Shown in pieces: positions 42,139-53,187 of a stretch of DNA of 64,000 bases. The notes beneath the pieces are model-generated. The model ran no database searches. It was not told the origin of the DNA and saw only the letters and a list, made by a program, of their open reading frames with translations. Source of the stretch: Muricea muricata (Eukaryota; Cnidaria; Anthozoa; Malacalcyonacea; Plexauridae); assembly GCA_963855995.1 (NCBI GenBank), contig OY979716.1, positions 44,738,480-44,802,479 on the forward strand, given 5' to 3'. The translations under genes and the position numbers were made by a program. Position 1 is the first letter of the stretch. Every line of letters starts with the position of its first letter.

Positions 42139-45100
42139 TTAAACCGACCCTAGATGGGGTGGAGTGCACTCATCTGGGACAAGAGCATCAAGCCGAGACA
42201 ACAAAGGTACCAGCACTCCTCCAGCGAGCCACTCGTCCTCGTAAGAAGAGGTGAGAGTGATTCGCTGTTGGACTCTCCAGACAAAACGGAACGTAGCTTC
42301 GATCTTCTCGACCAAGGCCTGAGGATCTGGACGAAGTCCCTCAAATTGCCACGCATTTCGTGCAACCCAAATGTAATGGCACAGGGTTGCCAGCAGAAAT
42401 TTAAATTCGGCCGGAATCCCGGCCGAAGACGGAAAACCGAACTGGACGTGTGCGTTCAAAAGGTGATGCTGTGGCCGTGACTGAGCCAGCAACCCCTCGA
42501 ACCAGCGAACCGCGTATAGTAGTAGGGGACACTGTTCGAATAGATGCGTTTGTGTTTCCAAATCTCCGCAGTGGCATGTGGGCTGGTAAATCGCTATCCC
42601 CCACCGTTGGAGGCGGTCAGTTGTGGGTAAGATCCCGTGAGCCAGCAAAAAATTGGTTTTCCAAATTGGTTTGTCAATGAAGTAAATATCAAGATCGTTC
42701 CAAATAGAGCGCCAGTCGATATTATAGCCCTTGAATGTGTTGACACAACAAAGTATAGAATACTCTCGAAACTGGAGGTAAGCGCGATGGGCAGAAAGAT
42801 CTTCCAGTGGAATTTGATAGTGGCGGTTGCAGCAAACCATCCAATCGGTTTCAACCCGAGTTATTGTCCCTAGTCGGAGTCCCGTGTCTAGGACTTGTTG
42901 GTAAAAGGGTGGTAGTCGTCGCATAGCGGATGGGCCCACATTGGTTAAGCCAAAAACACGTTCAACTGGTTTGGTAAGAAAAACGCGGCGAAGGAAATGC
43001 CGAAAAAAAGCATTTCCAAGGATGTTCACGACCGACAAGGAAGCGCTTAATCCACATCACCCGGAGTGATGCCAGCTTCGAAGCAATATCAATACCACCC
43101 AGCCCTCTACGGGAGGGGGGTAAAGAGGCGGAAGACCGACTGAGCCACTCCCTCTTGTAGTCCCATATGAAGGAATAAACTGATCTGCTTATCCTATGGG
43201 CTAGGTGAGAGTCCACAGGCACCATGGAACCCAAGTACCAGAATCGACTAACACCCAGCATACATGCAACTAACGCGTGCCCCCGATATGATAATCTGCG
43301 GTGTTGCCAGGAAACGAAAAGGCAGTCTAGTGCTTTGAGCGCAGGCTCCCATTCTTGAGAACCATCCGGAGAGATTCTCGCCCGCAGGACCTTGATGTAA
43401 CTAGACGTCCATTTTAAATCCACCGGGAACGAAGTACGAGTCCGCCAGGGGCCGAGCAAGAGACCGCAGCACTTGCCTTGGTTCAAGCGGGCCTCACTGG
43501 CTCGCTCGTACTTTGCGAACAGGCCAAACAGCACATGCAGAGAAGCATCGCTACACACAAAGCTTGATGTATCATCAGCATACTGCGAGAGGGAACTGTC
43601 CCCCCCCCCAGAAGAGGGAAGCCGTCGATCTTTGGATCAGCTCGAACCGCACATGCCAATGATTCCATCGTCAGAACGTACAACAAAGGCGAGAGTGGAC
43701 AACCTTGGCACACTTTCCTGGTCACCGGAAAAGGCTCCGTAACCAAGCCATTCACGAAGACAGCGGAGCGCCCGTCAGTATAGAGCAACCTAATCCATGC
43801 CCTAAAGGACGGGCCAAATCCCATGCGTTCTAAAACTTTCATCAAGAATGAGATTTCCACTCTGTCAAAAGCCTTCTCCTGATCTAAGGAGACGATTGCT
43901 CCTCCTATGTTGTTTTGGTCCGCATAACATGCTACGCCCAAAAGCAACCTAACGTTTTCAGCAGGGGACCGACCTGGGATGCCACAGGACTGGTCGGGTG
44001 AAACCACCGAGGCAATCACCTGCAGAAGACGGTTCCCTAGGGCCTTAGCGGCGATCTTGTAGTCCACACACAAAAGAGTGATGGGCCTCCAATTTGGCGG
44101 ATCAAGGCAATCTCCCTTCTTATATAAAAGAGTGATGGCCCCATTTCTTTGGGATTGGCTAAGTCGACCGTGGTGAAAACATGAGTTGTATACTTCTACT
44201 AAATCTGGGCCCAACATGTCTCAAAAGCGCCGAAAAAATTCGGCTGGGAAACCGTCTACCCCGGGTGTTTTAGCTGATGGCATGTTCAAAAGGGCTTTCG
44301 AACATTCCTCAGTGGTGAGGTCCCCCTCACACAACCTAGATTCGGCTGGGGTGAGTCTACGTTCGATGGAGTCGAGAAAGAGCCCTTGGTCACCATCAGA
44401 CAATTCCTGCGATGAGAACAAACGAAAATAGAACTCACTCCAGACATTCATAACGTCAGTTTTGCTCGTGACCACAGTCCCATCACTCCGCCGAATGGCA
44501 TTGATCAGTTTCTGCTGGCCTCGAACTCTTTCCTTCCTGAGGAAATATGCCATTGACCTCTCCCCTTCTACAGCCTCCCGGACCTGCGCCCGTAACTTAG
44601 CACCCTGAGCTTGGTGAGATAAGAACTCCTCAAGCTCAGCCCTAGCCTTATCTAGAAGCGCGGAGAGATTTTCACCATGATGAACCCGTCGTTCTAAATC
44701 CGCGAGCCTGGAATTCAACCTGGCAAATTTGTCGCCGTTCTCCTGCGCAAGATTACGTGAAAAGTCGACAACAAACCGTCGCAATCGTACTTTGTCGGCT
44801 TCGTACCAATTGGAAAGAAGAGAAAACCCTCCTTCTCGTGGCGCCAATTGCACCAGAGTTCTTCGACTCCGGTGCAAAAGGCCTCACGTTGCAGTAACGA
44901 AACGTTAAATTTCCACAGTCCGGGACCCCGCTCGATGCCCCAAGGGAAATCGATCTCGAGATACACGCACTGATGGTCAGACCGAAGATACGGTGAAAAT
45001 TCTATTTGCCTGACCAGGCCCAAATAACGTGCAGGCAACCAGATCATGTCGATACGCGAACCCTGGGAAGCATTTGTCCTCCTCCAGGTGAACTCCTTGA

Positions 45101-45686
45101 CGTCGGGGTGACGAGCACGCCAAGCATCGCGGAGATCGAATGTACTCATCAACTGTCGATGAGTGGAGGCCCAATTGTTTGCCCAGGGGGATACAGGGTT
45201 GCATCCAAAACGATCGACATGAGGATCGACCGTTGCATTAAAATCCCCACACATCACAATTGGGATGTCTGGATCAATAGATTGATAAAGGGACTCAAAA
45301 AATTGACGCCCTTAATCCCTAGAATTCAGCGCATATAGGCACATAACTTGGAAGTCAAAATTGTTGCCAGAAAATTCAACAACAATAAGGCGTCCACAGT
45401 CATCCCTTCGAACATGTTTAACCTGAAAGAGGGGGCGAAAGAGAATAGCAACACCCGAGGAGCGCGCGCTACCCGGTGAACTTTTGCAACACAATTGCTT
45501 GTGCGGCGGGGCCCTATTATTATAATCCTCCACCCAGGAGGAGAATTCCTGGATGGAGTTTGCATGCGTTTCTTGCACACAAAGAAAATCAATATTTAAG
45601 CACAAAATCCATGCGAATAACATGTCTCTAGAGGCCTGCCCACGCAAGCCCTGCACGTTAAGGGTTAAAATATTAGTGTTCCTCAT
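42139..45686 (-). pseudogene. ORF2 (AP endonuclease + RT) of LINE E
   Basis: The ATG at 45686 (MRNTNILTLNVQGLRGQ) overlaps the ORF1 stop by 14 bases. Endonuclease: DFLCVQETH near 45580, IVMCGDFNATVDP near 45250, GSRIDMIWLP near 45060 and LRSDHQCVYLEI near 44970. RT: SAKTPGVDGFPAEFFRRF near 44260, NWRPITLLCVDYKIAAKALG near 44080, SPDQSCGIPGRS near 43990, [15 protein letters not shown] near 43880, CQGCPLSPLLYVLTMESL near 43700 and the catalytic QYADDTSS near 43580. The C-terminal part has CHCGDLETQTHLFEQC near 42560. Frame breaks near 45310, 44720, 44220, 43520 and 43000. Confidence 0.75.
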
Positions 45687-46950
45687 CGAGGTTCTTTGGG
45701 AGGGAGGTATGTTTGGCGGTAGAGGATTTCTTCTTCTTGCCACTGGTGGCCATGGAGGGGTGAGTCTTGTTGCGTCCACTGCCATGTAGAGTGCTACCCA
45801 GACGTTTAGGAGATAGTTTACGCTTCGTAGTTTTTGACCGAAGACTCTTCAACGGACTGGATGTCGCCGTATCGGTGGCAGATTGGGAAAGATCTGACAG
45901 TTTGAGGACGTCACTTGGACGTGGTTGGAGTGATGGTGCCGTGTTCTCAAACTGCTTGAACAGCTCTTGTGTTGATACAACTTCAGTCGACGAGGGCTTA
46001 GGGTCGTCTAGGACTGGCGGGGGGAGTGTATCCATGTTGACGGGTTTTTGTGATTCTACAACCGGAGGGAGACTCACGTTCTCGTCGCCGGCTGGCGGAA
46101 CGACTGTATGGTCACTTGCGAGGACCGACTCAGCATTCGGCTGTATGGATGGCGCAGGTGGCTCGGGTTGAGGCTTGACTTCCGAAGGCTGGATGGTCTT
46201 CGGGATTACGACGGCAGCGGACTCTGCGTCGACCATCGATAGCGGCTCGTCGACTTTGGGTGGCTGCCCAGGCTCCTTCGTCGGGGGAGGATCTGCGCTG
46301 ACTTCGCCCGTGTGTAGAGGGGTGACAGGTGTTTTTGCCCTGGCCGTTATTGCCACAAAAAAGAGTTGACCCGTTTGTTGGTTGGGGGGACATGCAGGAC
46401 CCGCCTTGCGTGGGCAGCTTTTTGCCTCGTGGCCGGCTTCGCGGCACACAAAACAAGATTGCGGCTGGTTTTTATAAATTACGTTAATGGGATTCCCCTG
46501 GACGTTAATTCGACTGGGGATATCCTGTCGGAGTTCTATCTCCAGCCGGAATTTAGACATGCTATACCCTTTGTGGGTGATAGCCTTGTACCCAGAGATG
46601 GCACCATATTTACCGACTGCATTCGTAACAGCCTCCTTGGGTAAACCATAGGGGACCCCACCCCAGACAACTATGGTCGTTGATTTGACTGGGGCAACGT
46701 GCAATTGGTGCCCTCGAAAAGTGTACCTGCGGGCGACGAAGTCAGGAACCTGTTCTGAACTGGCCAGGTGTAATAAAAAGGCCTTGTTGCCGTGCTGCAT
46801 AATGTTGCAGACTTGATTTTTCATTTGTTCGGAGCCCATCTGGCTCTCCAAGTCATCTAAGATCCCCGCTAAAGTTGGGGCCGGTGTAAGGGCCATGGCG
46901 GGTATGGTACATAGTACTGCCCTCTTATGCTCATAAATGGGCATTGTCAC
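45673..46950 (-). CDS. ORF1 (gag-like) of LINE E, intact
   Basis: 425 codons without a break, the best-kept LINE ORF in the window. The start could be the Met at 46950 or the internal MALTPAPTLAG about 19 codons later. The N-terminal half resembles the RNA-binding region of other ORF1 proteins (KSTTIVVWGGVPYGLPKEAV). A single CCHC knuckle (CFVCREAGHEAKSC) lies near 46450. A Pro-rich region follows, then a basic C-terminus (SKTTKRKLSPKRL). Expected role: binding the element RNA. The stop overlaps the ORF2 ATG, pointing to coupled translation. Confidence 0.75.
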   Translation of the reverse strand: MTMPIYEHKRAVLCTIPAMALTPAPTLAGILDDLESQMGSEQMKNQVCNIMQHGNKAFLLHLASSEQVPDFVARRYTFRGHQLHVAPVKSTTIVVWGGVPYGLPKEAVTNAVGKYGAISGYKAITHKGYSMSKFRLEIELRQDIPSRINVQGNPINVIYKNQPQSCFVCREAGHEAKSCPRKAGPACPPNQQTGQLFFVAITARAKTPVTPLHTGEVSADPPPTKEPGQPPKVDEPLSMVDAESAAVVIPKTIQPSEVKPQPEPPAPSIQPNAESVLASDHTVVPPAGDENVSLPPVVESQKPVNMDTLPPPVLDDPKPSSTEVVSTQELFKQFENTAPSLQPRPSDVLKLSDLSQSATDTATSSPLKSLRSKTTKRKLSPKRLGSTLHGSGRNKTHPSMATSGKKKKSSTAKHTSLPKNLDEEH

Positions 46951-47390
46951 ACAATAATTAGTAAATTTGTAAACGTACCGGAGTTGGCTTCAATTTGGGA
47001 CGAACCAACTCAATAAAGTCCAGTTCACGCACACACGAACACACCAATAAAGTAAACACGAAAGTCCGAGCCAACACACACGAGCACTAAATATATACAG
47101 GACAATCCGGGCCAATGAACACGAACACAAGCTGGACCACGGACAGGCCAAAGGAACCAGCGGCAGGCCAAAGGAACCAACGGCCAGCGGCAGCACCAAG
47201 GTCAGGAGCAGGACCAGGGCCAGCCAACAGCAGCAGAAGACACCAGGACCACTGGACGGTTCTTGAAACGTGGTGGAACGATTCTTTACAAGACTCTTCA
47301 GCTGCAGGCTCTTCTTACTGGATCTTCTTAGCAGGATTCTTCTTTCTTCTCTCTTGAGCTTCTATAACAATCACCAAAGGATTAGATATA

Positions 47391-47417
47391 TTCTTGGCCA
47401 AAAGGCCGAGAAGCGAT
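47391..47417 (-). pseudogene. 5' end of a U2 snRNA gene (nt 1-27)
   Basis: Minus strand from 47417: atcgcttctcggccttttgg then ccaagaa. This is the U2 snRNA 5' end with 25 of 27 bases equal, the first 21 without a mismatch. The gene is cut at nt 27, where LINE E begins. It sets the exact start and strand of a U2 gene at this locus. Confidence 0.85.
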
Positions 47418-47637
47418 ACCTTGGCTGGGAGCATGAACCCTTTATTCCTCTCCCTTTGGCGTGCGTGCACGCGGTACTTTTGCGAGGTGGGTTTGCATCA
47501 GAGTTGCTCGCGCAGCATGCGAACGCGCCATTTTGGGCACACAGTTCACGTCATGCATACACGGCGTGGGCACCATCTACGGCTTTCTTCATCACGCGCA
47601 AACTTCCGCGATTCAACAACACGACTTACTTCATTAA
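47418..47637 (-). promoter_or_regulatory. Probable upstream (promoter) flank of the interrupted U2 gene
   Basis: These 220 bases lie directly upstream of U2 nt 1 on the minus strand, where the snRNA proximal sequence element would be. I cannot name a PSE because it is lineage-specific. The flank ends at the Kolobok-like element (47638). Confidence 0.35.
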
Positions 47638-47957
47638 AGGGCCAATGCAGCCATCTTTGTTTATTTTATTACCTTATAGATCGCAACACGGTGAGTTTAG
47701 TGCAGCAAAAACTTTTTGATACGATTATTCCTTGTGAAGTTATTATCATTTGAGTTTTGGCCGCGCGTGTTCAATTTTGCCGCCATGACACTTTGGCTTG
47801 TGACGTCACAACCGGAACCCATGTTGGTCAGGACACTATAAACAACTATAAACACATATGTTTTATTGTTGGTTTTATGTTACAACTGCGGATACAAGCT
47901 CACTTACATTTATTTGACGGAGCAAACGTTTGCCTTAAAATGTTACAATTCAATAAA

Positions 47958-48637
47958 ATGAGTTCTTCGTCAAGCTCCGAAGTAATTTCCGAGTCTGAGA
48001 ATTCAGAATGTTCTGATTTTGAGCAAGAAATGGAGGAGGAACTCATGGAAAACACGGACCAAAGTAAAGTCGGCAAATATTCAAGCAAGTGTTTGTCTAG
48101 TAGCGAAGAAGAATATGCCTACCGGAATGATCTGATTGCAGATGAAGAATGGACTGCTAGGTACGAAGCTGAAATGGCAGAGGAGCGAAACGTAGATGAA
48201 ATGCTTATGCGTCGTTTAAATGGATCAATACCAGTGAATGGTAATGCTTTTTAATATACTGTAATATAAACATGACAGCGTAAATCAGCATAATGCAGAA
48301 GCCGATACACACCTGCCATGTGGCATTGTTTAGCATGTGTAGTTGATACCTAATCTTTTTACACCCTAGCTTGTAGGTGTACGTGTGGAAATTGTAACAC
48401 GAGCCTTCTTCAAAATCCTAACGAGTGTTACTGTTGCCAAGAGCAAGAAGGCTGTGTGAAGGAGTTAAATAGTGTTCTAGTTAAGAAAGATATTGGAGAA
48501 GAAACAAAACTCCAATGCATTACAGATCATCCAGGATTTGCCTCTATTTGTCTTGAAAAGTGGAGTCTAAGAATGGCATCTTCACACTACAAGACCACAA
48601 CTAAGGGAAAATATACTCAAATGGAATCAGAAGAAAG
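47958..48637 (+). CDS. P2X7-type C-terminal (ballast, zinc-binding) domain gene, partial, spliced
   Basis: Exon 1 is 47958-48240 (MSSSSSSEVISESENSECSD, an acidic Ser-rich start, then EEWTARYEAEMAEER). A donor g|gtaatg follows. The acceptor is ttttttacaccctag|c, and exon 2 (48370-48637) continues the frame as ACRCTCGNC...ECYCCQE...CITDHPGFASICLEKW, the cysteine pattern of the P2X7 intracellular ballast domain. A second donor (ag|gtatac) ends exon 2. A convincing third exon was not found, so the domain is partial here. This domain occurs in many invertebrate proteins that are not ion channels. Function here unknown. Confidence 0.65.
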
Positions 48638-49353
48638 GTATACTATAACTGCTGTATTACAAATAGAAAGTAGGGCCCTCAGCAGTGCAACATTCTGCCT
48701 GCTTTCTTATTGACTGGAAAACCAATCGACTCCCTGTGTGATTGGGATGATGGTATTAATGAGATTTGTAATGTGACCTGCATGGACATGGAAATTTCAA
48801 CTCATTGGCCCTATCTCCCATTCCCTGTATTGAAGCTGGTTGCACCAAAAGCATTCAGCTTTAATTTTGGAAAAGTTGAAAATATAAAACAAGTTTGATA
48901 AAACCTGCCCCTATGCTATAACCAAATTCTAGTTAGGTATGTGTATGGCCACAAGATACCACCATAATTGGCAACATTTCCCAGATTTAAGATAATCTGG
49001 TTTATGTAGATATCTTTTCTAATTTATATTTTCTCATTTTAATTTGTTGCATTGCTATTTCAGTGACTATAATTATTATTCATTTTAGGTTCTTATGAAG
49101 TGTTTCATACAGAGAGTTCTGTAGGCTTGTTTATGGAATAATGGGAAAAGTCAGAAAACCTTTGCCATCATGCGCATATATCCTCATTAGAAAGAAGTTC
49201 CCTGCAGAGAAAGATGAAAGCTACACAGGTTTGAACTAGATGAAGACTGAATAATTCTGTGGAAGACTATTAATTAAAATGTTAAATTTACAATCCTTAA
49301 CTTTTGAGTAATGTTACAAGCTAGGCTCTTCAAAATACACAACAGCAATAACT

Positions 49354-49566
49354 TTAAATAAAGACAAATTTTTTATTCATTGTTATCAATAAACTCTTCC
49401 AAGACGATTTGACTACGACTGTGTCATCAACATATCTAACATAAAATTTGATATGATTGTCAGTAAGGTCTTTTACTCTTTCATGCTCTTTCATCCTCTT
49501 TATTGATAACAATGATGAATTAAAAATGTTGTCTTTATTACCGCAATTGCACCTCCACCATATCAT
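49354..49566 (-). pseudogene. Penelope-like RT scrap
   Basis: A 70-codon minus-strand reading ending in IKFYVRYVDDTVVV, the catalytic box and context of Penelope-type or group-II-like RTs, which differs from the YADD of the LINEs here. Only this box is preserved. It is inserted inside the Kolobok-like element. Confidence 0.45.
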
Positions 49567-50733
49567 ATTACAAGTAATAATGGCTTCAGTTCAAGAGTGA
49601 TTGTATTTCAAATAGCTTACAATGTTTTCATTAGCCCATGGATTTAATAATAAGCTCTGCCCTTAAAAAGTTCAAAATTTTTGCATTTGTAAAGTTTGGA
49701 GCACACTAGGTAACATTGATGCTCATACAGTTTTGCTTACCTGGTGCAGTTGGTGGAACATTTTGAGTGAAAATGTGTTACTTATAAACATATTTTGTTT
49801 TCTCACATATCCTATTGTCATATTAGTCCATAATTACATTTTTCAATTTCAGTAGAATCATACTATTAGAAATGCTGTAATTTGATTGGCTACTCTACTT
49901 GCTATCTGTTTCTTGATAGTGAGTAGCAAAACAATCATCATTCTTGATATTACTTTTCCAACAAAATGCTTAAAAATCAATTTTTTGTTGAATGTTTACG
50001 TTTGATCTCTAATTTTGCTCAGACAATTAGATTACTCTCTCAATTTCCATGAGATAGTTGATTAGGGCTTTGGGGCAGGTATGTAACTTTTAAAAAATGA
50101 CATATCTGCCCCTAGGTAGCCCAATTTTGAATGTGGTCTCAGTAACATACAGAAATCAGTGCATATATTATCTGTATTATGCAATGGTATTATGTAATAC
50201 AGATAATACATGTGCTGATCTCTATGTATTACTGAAACAACAATAAGAATTGGGCTACATTACACAGATCTACCTGCAATACATCCCAGCAAATGAAAAA
50301 GCCAGCATCTTTGGGCAGAAGTGGTTCAACACTGAGTGGAAGGCTTCTAAGCAACTTGTTTGGGCTAGGGGTGATATCTTCTTTATGCCAGAAACCAAAC
50401 ATTTCTTGTTGAGCTCAGCACATAACCGGTCATGAACAGCAGTACCTTGTCAAAACAGATGTTTTACAGGTACATAATTAACCCATTAAGTTGCTATGCA
50501 CTGCACCTTGATGTCTCTCAGTTCTTTACTATTTTAGACTCACCATATTTTAACCATCTTCTGGGTTCAATTTCTCCATGAGCACATTTATCAAACAAAG
50601 GGTCATCCAAATTTTTGTGTTTGTTGACAAAAAGCTTCTGAATTTAGTCCAGATGATATCACCATTACCACTATATGTGGATGTGATGAAAGGACCTTGT
50701 GGATTTCTATAAGTGTTAATCAAAGGTAAACTT

Positions 50734-51018
50734 TCACTTTATAAAGTGCAAATTTCCTTGCATTCTTAACCCCTTGACTTCGCTGAATCTTTGCGAAAAG
50801 TCGGTATCTTTAAAATGCTTCGAACATATTTTCAAGTGTCGTGTTGGTTCCCATTTTGCACGTTTTTGTTTCACAAAACTAACCCACTTTTTCCTCCTTT
50901 TCTTCGCTTCTGGCCGTTCGTCGCCATAAAAAGATATTGTGTGAAGCGAAATACCTTCGTCTAAATTTTTCTCGTGTTGCTGCAGCCTGCCACAAGGCGC
51001 AACACATCTTTCAGGCAT
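50734..51018 (-). CDS. THAP-domain exon
   Basis: The reading from 51018 starts MPERCVAPCGR and has the C2CH plan of THAP DNA-binding domains: two Cys near the start, a Trp (RRKKWVSFV), C...H (LKICSKHFKDTDF), then a basic tail. THAP modules are often at the N-terminus of P-element and Kolobok-type transposases. It lies about 290 bases inside the right terminal repeat and points inward. No catalytic region follows in an open frame, so either introns hide it or it is lost. Confidence 0.65.
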   Translation of the reverse strand: MPERCVAPCGRLQQHEKNLDEGISLHTISFYGDERPEAKKRRKKWVSFVKQKRAKWEPTRHLKICSKHFKDTDFSQRFSEVKGLRMQGNLHFIK

Positions 51019-51313
51019 CTTTGTCGAACAAAATGTGAGAGTAATTCGAAACTGCTGTGTGTGCCCTATAATTTACATAATGCGCTTTCTTGTTGTGTTT
51101 ACTTTTGTTCCGGTTTTTACGTCACAGCACCTCTCGCCCCAGTCTCAGACAATGGGCAAACATGGCATCGCAAAATGCCTAATTTTCATTACTTCAACCC
51201 TGCATAACTTCGCAAGGAATAATCGTATCGAAAAAATTTTTGCAGCACCAAACTCACTGTGCTGCGATCTATAAGATGATGAAATAAAGAAAATGGCTGC
51301 ATAGGCCCTTTAA

Positions 51314-51480
51314 AAGCATACAGTTCGAGACAAACATAGTATATAGCTGTGACAGCTGATGCCGTCCATTCTATAATAGCATCTATCTATCTCGGTCTGT
51401 TGACCTTGTGTGCTGATCTGTCACAATTACTATTCTAAATAAGCTATTTTAAAAGTTATTTCAGGGGACGAGCACGAACG
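51314..51480. other. Short unassigned stretch
   Basis: Between the Kolobok-like element and the monomer array; a tctatctatct microsatellite near 51384. Nothing else seen. Confidence 0.4.
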
Positions 51481-52797
51481 CAGGTCCTCACTAGCGGAAA
51501 TTGTAAGCTCGAGTTACCCACATTAGGGGTAGTCACAGGAGTCAACCCAGTCTCGGTGCAATGAAAGAGCATCATCCTGAGAGGACCTCCAGTTGATCAA
51601 GGTGCCTGTCGCGTCAGATAAGTTTATACTTACATGCGTGCTTCCTGTGCCCCTAAGGACACCGTTCAATGGTCGCAGGGTGAATGCAAGCTTGGAAGGC
51701 CCCCGTTCGTGAAACTGCACTTTTTTATAATGGAGAAGCTCGCTACGGGTACCGCACCTCCCAAAGGGCAAAACTAGTATGCATGCATACTAGCTAATTC
51801 TCCCAAGGGAGAGGTACAACTTGCTGGCGTGAACCAGCCATGAAAAAGGCTAATGTGCGATGAAGCATCACCAGCTAAATAGTCTCGAAGGACTGAGAAC
51901 ACCTGCTGGGTGAACCATGCAGGGCAAAAAACGGCTATGCCATGTGAGTTGTTTGCCGGGCGAACCATGCAGACGGAAAAGCTTAACCCGACGGAATCAC
52001 CCCGATCTTAGTGCAATGAAAGGGCCTCATCCTGAGAGGACCTCCTAGTTGATCAAGGTGCCTCTCGTGTCAGGTAAGTTTATACTTACATGCCTGCTTC
52101 CTATGACCCTAAGGACACCGTGCAATGGTCGCAGGGTGAATGGAAGCTTGGAAGGCCCCCGTTTGCGAAACCGCACTCCTTCATAATGGAGAAGCCTGCT
52201 ACGGGTACCACACCTCCCAAGGCGCGAAACTAGTACGCATGCGTACTAGCTAATTCTCCCAAGGGAGAGGTACAACATGCTGGCGTGAACCAGACATGAG
52301 GAAGGCCGATGTGCCGTGAAGCATCACCAGCTAATTGCTTCCAAAAGAGCGAGAACACCTGCTGGGCAAACCATGCAGGGCGAGAAAACTGCAAAAGCAG
52401 CTAAATTGTCTGCTGGACGAACCATACAGACGAAAAACTTCACCCGACGGAATCAGCCCGATCTTAGTGCAATGAAAGGGCTTCATTATGAGAGGACCTC
52501 TTAGTTGATCAAGGTGCCTCTCGTGTCAGGTAAGTTTTTATTGCAAGTCCTGCTCCCGACACCAATAGGGTCGTGCAATGGTCGCAGGGTGAAATGCCAC
52601 TTGGAAGGCCCCCGTTCGCAAAACCGCACTTTTCCGTAAAGTAAAGCCCGCTACAGGTACCGCCCTCCAGAGAGAACAAAAAATACAACCTGCTGGGCAT
52701 ACCATACACCAAGACAAAACTGCCGGGTGAACCATACAGTATGAGGTGCCCACTGGGCTAACCATACAGACGAAAAACTTAACCCAAAGGCATCAGG
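51481..52797 (-). repeat. Solo 5'-UTR monomer array (family-1 LINE)
   Basis: Three units with edges at gtcagataagt (51612), gtcaggtaagt (52068), gtcaggtaagt (52523) and catcaggtaagt (52793), so periods of about 456, 455 and 270 bp. Each has the cttggaaggcccccgtt and ctgctgggc...accatgcag landmarks. No ORF1 lies beyond them, so the array is not attached to its own LINE body. It follows the 3' end of copy A, like X after B. Confidence 0.65.
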
Positions 52798-53187
52798 TAA
52801 GTTTATATTTTAAAGATGGCGATTCCGTCCCTACTGAGGGAACATGCAATGGAATGCCATATTTCAGGGTGTGCACCCGCACGCAAACAACTGGGGAGTC
52901 GAGCCCCAACCCTGACTAAGTATGTGCACGGCTATTGTTTTTGCAGTGACGCGGCACTGGCACATATTTGCGTTAACATCAATACAAAAGGACATATTGA
53001 CGAACGAGACAGCAAACAGGACAGAAAACAACATAATCACAAACCAAACATAAAATGCGTGCCTAATTCGATTATGATTACATGCCCCTACAATTAAAAA
53101 GCTAAAATTAGCTACCTATACTAAAACCCGTGGACGGAGTGACACGCTAAGGTCACGCCGGGATTAAAAAGAGAATAAAAAGGACAC

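Larger units (their letters stand above)
42024..47390 (-). mobile_element. Tx1-like LINE E, inserted in a U2 snRNA gene
   Basis: Minus-strand LINE with 5' UTR (47390-46951), intact ORF1, broken ORF2 and a 3' end at a run of 10 G (plus-strand C-run 42024-42033). The 5' end joins the first 27 nt of U2 snRNA (47391-47417). D, the sister element, ends at its 3' side on U2 nt 30 onward. Together they place the target at U2 nt 27-30. Keno elements of the Tx1 clade are known to insert into U2 genes, so E and D are Keno-like candidates. Confidence 0.75.
47638..51309. mobile_element. Kolobok-like DNA transposon with TTAA flanks
   Basis: Terminal inverted repeats of about 108 bp, starting agggccaatgcagccat on the left and, reversed, agggcctatgcagccat on the right. 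Shared inner text includes cttatagatcgca and tacgattattcctt. TTAA lies at 47634-47637 and 51310-51313. TTAA targets and AGG-type ends fit the Kolobok superfamily, some of whose proteins carry THAP domains, and a THAP exon is present near the right end. About 3.67 kb. I found no transposase catalytic core. It also holds a P2X7-like spliced gene and a Penelope-like scrap. Confidence 0.7.

Noticed and set aside
51481-52797. CRISPR-like array
   Set aside because: Units are 270-456 bp and spread with LINE 5' UTRs in eukaryotic DNA; no short direct repeats with unique spacers.
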